Assembly (NCBI GenBank): GCA_001311545.1
Contig: BBBL01000067.1
Coordinates: 1-7,704, forward strand
DNA: 7,704 nt
Reading direction: 5' to 3'
DNA from: Thermus kawarayensis JCM 12314
Lineage (GTDB): Bacteria > Deinococcota > Deinococci > Deinococcales > Thermaceae
Of this stretch, positions 5,594 through 7,704 are shown piece after piece; within the stretch, counting starts at the first letter, position 1; each line of letters starts with the position of its first letter. The notes under the pieces were generated by a model, which saw nothing but the letters and a program-made list of their open reading frames with translations, was not told where the DNA came from and ran no database searches. The position numbers were made by a program, and so were the translations under genes.

Positions 5594-6268
5594 CTAACGG
5601 ATTTGTGCTACTAACTCATCCAAGGCTTCATCTACGACTTCTTTTAGGGTATCCCGAAGAACGTTTTCCGACACCCCAAGACCTACGTAAGCACCGGAAA
5701 GGCCCATGGCGGAGGGAACCATTTTGTTTTTCTCTTTCAGCACCTTGGCCACGACTTTTCCAGATTCGACGTCAACTAAGGAGAGGTTCACAGTAGCCCA
5801 AATGTTTTTACCACTAACTGCGATGCCAGGCAAGGACAATCCACCGGCATCTTGAGAACGAAGGCCGGACAAAGAGGCAAGTAAGATATATTGGGCCCCC
5901 AATAACTTACCCAACTTTACCTGCTCTTCTGAGTTCACTATGCCAGACAAGGCTAAACCTTGCTCCCTAATGACAGCACTTAAGCGACTCCGCTCTATAA
6001 GGTTGAATCGGCTTCGCAAGTACGCATTTTTGAAAAATCCCTGTTCAACTAGGCCCTCAAATATCTCCAAGAATTCTCTAGGGATCCTGTACTGGTCGGT
6101 TACATTCAACACCGCCACATTCTGGATGGGGCCATCGTATTGTGGTTGCTGCGCCTTCTGTATGTCTGGTGCCGGAGACGTCTGCGTTGGTGCGCACCCC
6201 ACTATGAAAACGGAGATCGCCAAGCCAATGCCCAAAAACCCACTCACTCCCTTAACTGGCATCCTCAT
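5594..6268 (-). CDS. CsgG/FlgO-like outer-membrane lipoprotein
   Basis: A 224-aa protein with a lipoprotein signal: MRMPVKGVSG, a hydrophobic core and lipobox IVGC (Cys25), then a proline/glutamine-rich linker. From about residue 48 it follows the CsgG/TolB-N pattern: strand NVAVLNVTD, helix IFEGLVEQGFF, then FNLIERSRLSAVIREQGLAL, then LGKLLGAQYILLASLSGL, then ATVNLSLVDVESGKVVAKVL and a final helix. F-x-L-(I/V)-ERS-x-(L/M)-x-x-(V/I)-x-x-EQ is the hallmark of CsgG and related lipoproteins such as FlgO. CsgG is longer (about 260 aa mature) and forms an outer-membrane pore; this shorter form may be a ring or scaffold protein. It starts 18 nt after the upstream gene's stop, with AAAGGG nearby; ATG 6268 and ATG 6262 are both possible. 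Base composition is foreign to the GC-rich flanks. Confidence 0.75.
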   Translation of the reverse strand: MRMPVKGVSGFLGIGLAISVFIVGCAPTQTSPAPDIQKAQQPQYDGPIQNVAVLNVTDQYRIPREFLEIFEGLVEQGFFKNAYLRSRFNLIERSRLSAVIREQGLALSGIVNSEEQVKLGKLLGAQYILLASLSGLRSQDAGGLSLPGIAVSGKNIWATVNLSLVDVESGKVVAKVLKEKNKMVPSAMGLSGAYVGLGVSENVLRDTLKEVVDEALDELVAQIR

Positions 6269-6286
6269 ACCTGACCCTTTTTAGCG

Positions 6287-7053
6287 TTACCAGTCTCCAA
6301 CACTTCCAGGAGGCAACGATGGAGCACCACCGGGATTGAAAGGAGCACTCTCACCAGAGCTTCCTGAACCGCCCCCGTCTTGACCAGGAACGCTCCCACC
6401 ACTCTGATTTTGGTTCAAAGGAACGTCGAGGCGGACCATAACACATATACCCGCATCACCTAGAGAGATGATTTTGGTTCCGGTCACAGTGGCTCCTCTG
6501 AGGAAACCCTGAGCTGTACTCTCGGTGATGCTGCCAAAAAAGCTTTTCTGTTGGTTCGAAACCTTGGCAATCCCCACTCTTTCCCCACCAGAAGTCTGAG
6601 CTTCCTGCGCCACTACCTCGTTGATTTCCAAGTCACCTGCGGTTTCAGACACATAGATCGCTGTTCCATTCAGAATCTTTACCGCGGATCCCCTAGCTCT
6701 CACTTCCGCTCTCCGAACAGCGTTTGAAACACTCTTAATCCCAGACATTCGGTAAATAGTCGGGCTTATGGCGTCGAACTCGTAAACCCGTAAGTAGAGT
6801 TTGCCCCCGATGTTGATATATGCTCCCAAAGGTCGCGCACATTGATAAATCAAGTCAAGGAAGTTGGCCGGGGAAAGCGTGTTCCCTTGAAGGGTATAGG
6901 CCACTCGAACTTCCCGCCCTTCTTCAGAGGCTGCTGTTTGGGGGGCGATAGGGGTTAACCGAGCGAAAACTAGCGAAGCCATTAGACCCCCAAGAAAAAC
7001 AACGCGGGGCTGCAGACCTTTTTTTTAAGCAAGGTTCCTTCCCGCATTAGCAT
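6287..7053 (-). CDS. LPP20/FlgP-like exported protein, signal peptide in a shifted frame
   Basis: The body is open from ATG 6982 (MASLVFARLTPIAPQTAASE) to TAA 6287, 231 aa. Residues about 80-190 resemble LPP20/FlgP: SNAVRRAEVRARGSAVKILN, GTAIYVSETAGDLEI, FLRGATVTGTKII and AGICVMVRLDVPL. The last 45 residues are a Gly/Ser/Pro/Gln-rich tail ending VGDW. Starting at 6982 leaves no basic N-terminus and only half a signal peptide. Reading from ATG 7053 or 7047 and adding one A to the run at 7019-7026 gives MREGTLLKKKGLQPRVVFLG joined to GLMASLVFA, a complete signal peptide, and a protein of about 253-255 aa. As sequenced, that upstream frame instead ends in a stop at the start of the body. Transcriptional slippage, a sequencing undercall or a true frameshift are all possible. 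It is the first gene of the operon, directly after a promoter. Confidence 0.6.
7019..7026 (-). other. A8 homopolymer, possible slippage site
   Basis: Eight A's on the minus strand lie at the point where the signal-peptide frame and the body frame of the LPP20/FlgP-like gene must be joined. One extra A gives Lys-Lys-Lys-Gly-Leu-Gln and an uninterrupted protein. RNA polymerase slippage on A9 in Thermus thermophilus dnaX is an established precedent. Confidence 0.5.
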
Positions 7054-7059
7054 ACTTTC

Positions 7060-7089
7060 ATTGTTTGAGCAAGGGTAGGGAAATGTCAA
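7060..7089 (-). promoter_or_regulatory. Promoter of the FlgOPT/CsgG-like operon, probably leaderless
   Basis: On the minus strand a perfect TTGACA (7089-7084) is followed after 18 nt by AACAAT (7065-7060), four of six matches to TATAAT. Transcription would start about 7 nt later, at the ATG at 7053, so the mRNA would have little or no leader. That agrees with the lack of a Shine-Dalgarno sequence before 7053 and 7047. Confidence 0.6.
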
Positions 7090-7101
7090 GTTCATATGCT
7101 C

Positions 7102-7129
7102 TTGACAAAAGATATTGCAGTAGTAGAAT
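7102..7129 (+). promoter_or_regulatory. Divergent plus-strand promoter
   Basis: A perfect TTGACA (7102-7107), a 16-nt spacer and TAGAAT (7124-7129, five of six) predict a start near 7136. Its -35 is back-to-back with the minus-strand -35: TGTCAAG (7084-7090) and CTTGACA (7101-7107) form a perfect 7-bp inverted repeat around a 10-nt spacer. The only thing directly downstream is a truncated gene tail. Confidence 0.6.
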
Positions 7130-7139
7130 TTCTTGTGCG

Positions 7140-7223
7140 CCACTTCATCTGGAGGAGGAACGCCGAGGGTGGGTGCTGGACCTAGAAGAAGTCCTCTACC
7201 CCGCCACCTGGGCCAAAGCCTGA
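7140..7223 (+). pseudogene. C-terminal fragment of an unidentified gene
   Basis: The plus strand reads PLHLEEERRGWVLDLEEVLY then PATWAKA and TGA at 7221-7223. Its codons have the GC-rich third positions of a Thermus gene, unlike the AT-richer DNA just to the left. The frame stays open back to an ATG at 7083, but that part (MSSSYALDKRYC...) covers both promoters and has no coding character. The simplest reading is that the right boundary of the island at about 7140 cut off the 5' part of this gene. Product unknown. Confidence 0.5.
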
Positions 7224-7462
7224 TGTATAGACCGGCTGATAAACCGGCTAAGTGGACTTGAACCACCGACCTCACGCTTATCAATCAGGCACATCCGGAA
7301 GACCCCAGGGGGAAAGGCCTCCTCCTTGGGGCACCAGAAGCGGCGCAGGCGGGCGAAGAGGCCCTGCGCCTCCAGGCGGAGGACCTTCCGCCCCGGGAGG
7401 CGGGAGAGGTGGGCGGGGCCCTCCAGGTAGGCCTGGTGAGGGGGCCAGGGGGTGGGGTCCAC
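7196..7462 (-). CDS. Hypothetical protein whose 3' end reads into a tRNA fragment
   Basis: On the minus strand from GTG 7462 the frame reads VDPTPWPPHQAYLEGPAHLS, then LPGRKVLRLEAQGLFARLRR and FWCPKEEAFPPGVFRMCLID, with strong Thermus codon bias. It then crosses the tRNA-Ile fragment as KREVGGSSPLSR and stops at 7196. The last 30 or so residues are therefore probably not original, and the gene was truncated or fused at the tRNA scar. The frame is also open upstream to 7549 through a hairpin-rich stretch, so the true start is uncertain. I recognise no family in the visible 60-residue core. Confidence 0.4.
   Translation of the reverse strand: MDPTPWPPHQAYLEGPAHLSRLPGRKVLRLEAQGLFARLRRFWCPKEEAFPPGVFRMCLIDKREVGGSSPLSRFISRSIHQALAQVAG
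7244..7284 (-). pseudogene. 3' fragment of tRNA-Ile(GAU), probable attachment-site scar
   Basis: On the minus strand from 7284: TTGATAAGCGTGAGGTCGG, then TGGTTCAAGTCCACT. This matches bacterial tRNA-Ile from the anticodon loop (GAU) through the 3' half of the anticodon stem (GCGTG), the variable loop (AGGTC) and the T arm (GGTGG-TTCAAGT-CCACT). The sequence 5' of the loop is protein-coding: there is no CACGC stem partner, no D arm and no 5' acceptor strand. Retaining only the 3' half of a tRNA is typical of integrative elements that recombine into tRNA genes. The acceptor part (TAGCCGG) is uncertain and no CCA follows. Confidence 0.72.
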
Positions 7463-7549
7463 GGGCCTCAGGGTAAGGGACCGGTCTGCAAATCCATGCC
7501 CCCCTTCCCCCCGGTGATCCCGGGGGTGGGGGCTGCATAAACCCCGCAC

Positions 7550-7704
7550 CCCTCCCCGGGATCCCCGGCAAGCCTATGCGCCTCAGGGGGCCAGGTTGGG
7601 GAGTTTCTGCCCTTCCCTGCGCGAAAGTTCGCCTTCGCGCAGGAGCCCCCCTCGAGGGCGGGCCGGGCACGCCGTCGGCCGGGGTCCGGCCGCCCAAGGG
7701 AAGG
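7550..7704. other. Hairpin-rich GC-rich right edge, no gene seen
   Basis: There is no credible coding frame on either strand. CCTGCGCGAA (7616-7625) pairs perfectly with TTCGCGCAGG (7634-7643), with an alternative inner hairpin GCGAA/TTCGC (7621-7632). GGCCGG/CCGGCC (7677-7691) is another tight stem. It may be part of a structured RNA continuing past the window; the strand cannot be decided here. Confidence 0.4.

Noticed and set aside
6982..7284. Minus-strand 100-codon open frame upstream of the LPP20/FlgP-like gene
   Set aside because: It runs through the tRNA fragment, the divergent promoters and the gene-tail fragment with no coding character. Only its last 20 or so codons, the signal-peptide start, are likely used.
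7252..7476. Plus-strand open frame beginning MDLNHRPHAYQSG
   Set aside because: This is the antisense translation of the tRNA-Ile fragment, a common false gene call.
7460..7525. tRNA-Cys-like stretch on the plus strand (GGTAAGG, then CTGCAAA, then a CCCCCGG hairpin)
   Set aside because: The anticodon loop and D loop look right, but the anticodon stem has several mismatches, the last arm lacks a T loop and no acceptor stem can be paired. It also overlaps a minus-strand frame with coding character. At most a tRNA relic.

Overview
The window looks like an accessory region of a Thermus-type (Deinococcota) genome. Most genes are very GC-rich with strongly G/C-biased third codon positions and leucine/arginine/glutamate-rich proteins. 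A central block of about 2.7 kb is much AT-richer and looks horizontally acquired. Organism assignment is an inference from base and codon use only.

Layout, left to right. Bases 1-528 (minus strand) hold a ribbon-helix-helix (RHH) regulator and a tightly coupled downstream gene that runs off the left edge, driven by a clear promoter at 548-577. Bases about 686-2341 (plus strand) hold no credible protein gene. They are packed with perfect GC-rich hairpins, including GNRA and UUCG loops, T-loop-like 7-nt loops, a repeated hairpin and a recurrent 8-mer, and end in a textbook intrinsic terminator (2309-2340). I read this as a very large (about 1.65 kb) structured noncoding RNA of a family I do not recognise. 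Bases 2486-3077 hold two overlapping small genes: an uncharacterised protein with an RYD...HRD motif, broken by a one-base frameshift, and a DUF5647-like protein. Bases 3215-4373 are a dead IS4-type insertion sequence with perfect 14-bp terminal inverted repeats. Its transposase has two frameshifts and has lost its middle, where a symmetric (11-nt x3)/(13-nt x3) repeat element now sits.

Bases 4436-7053 (minus strand) form an AT-richer three-gene operon for exported proteins: an LPP20/FlgP-like protein, a CsgG/FlgO-like lipoprotein and a FlgT-like protein. This resembles the flgO-flgP-flgT set of polar-flagellated bacteria, but I see no flagellar genes here and Thermus is not flagellated, so the set may build another outer-membrane structure. 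The operon starts at a promoter that seems to give a leaderless mRNA. The first gene's signal peptide is in a shifted frame, joined to the body across a run of eight A's, a possible transcriptional slippage site. The promoter is back-to-back with an opposing promoter, and their -35 boxes form an inverted repeat.

Bases 7140-7704 return to GC-rich Thermus-like sequence: the 3' end of a truncated gene, a 3' fragment of a tRNA-Ile(GAU) gene (a likely integration scar marking the right end of the island), the tail of another minus-strand gene that reads into the tRNA fragment, and a hairpin-rich right edge. Overall this is a mosaic of island, IS debris and a giant RNA; the RNA and the FlgOPT/CsgG-like operon are the two most promising items.
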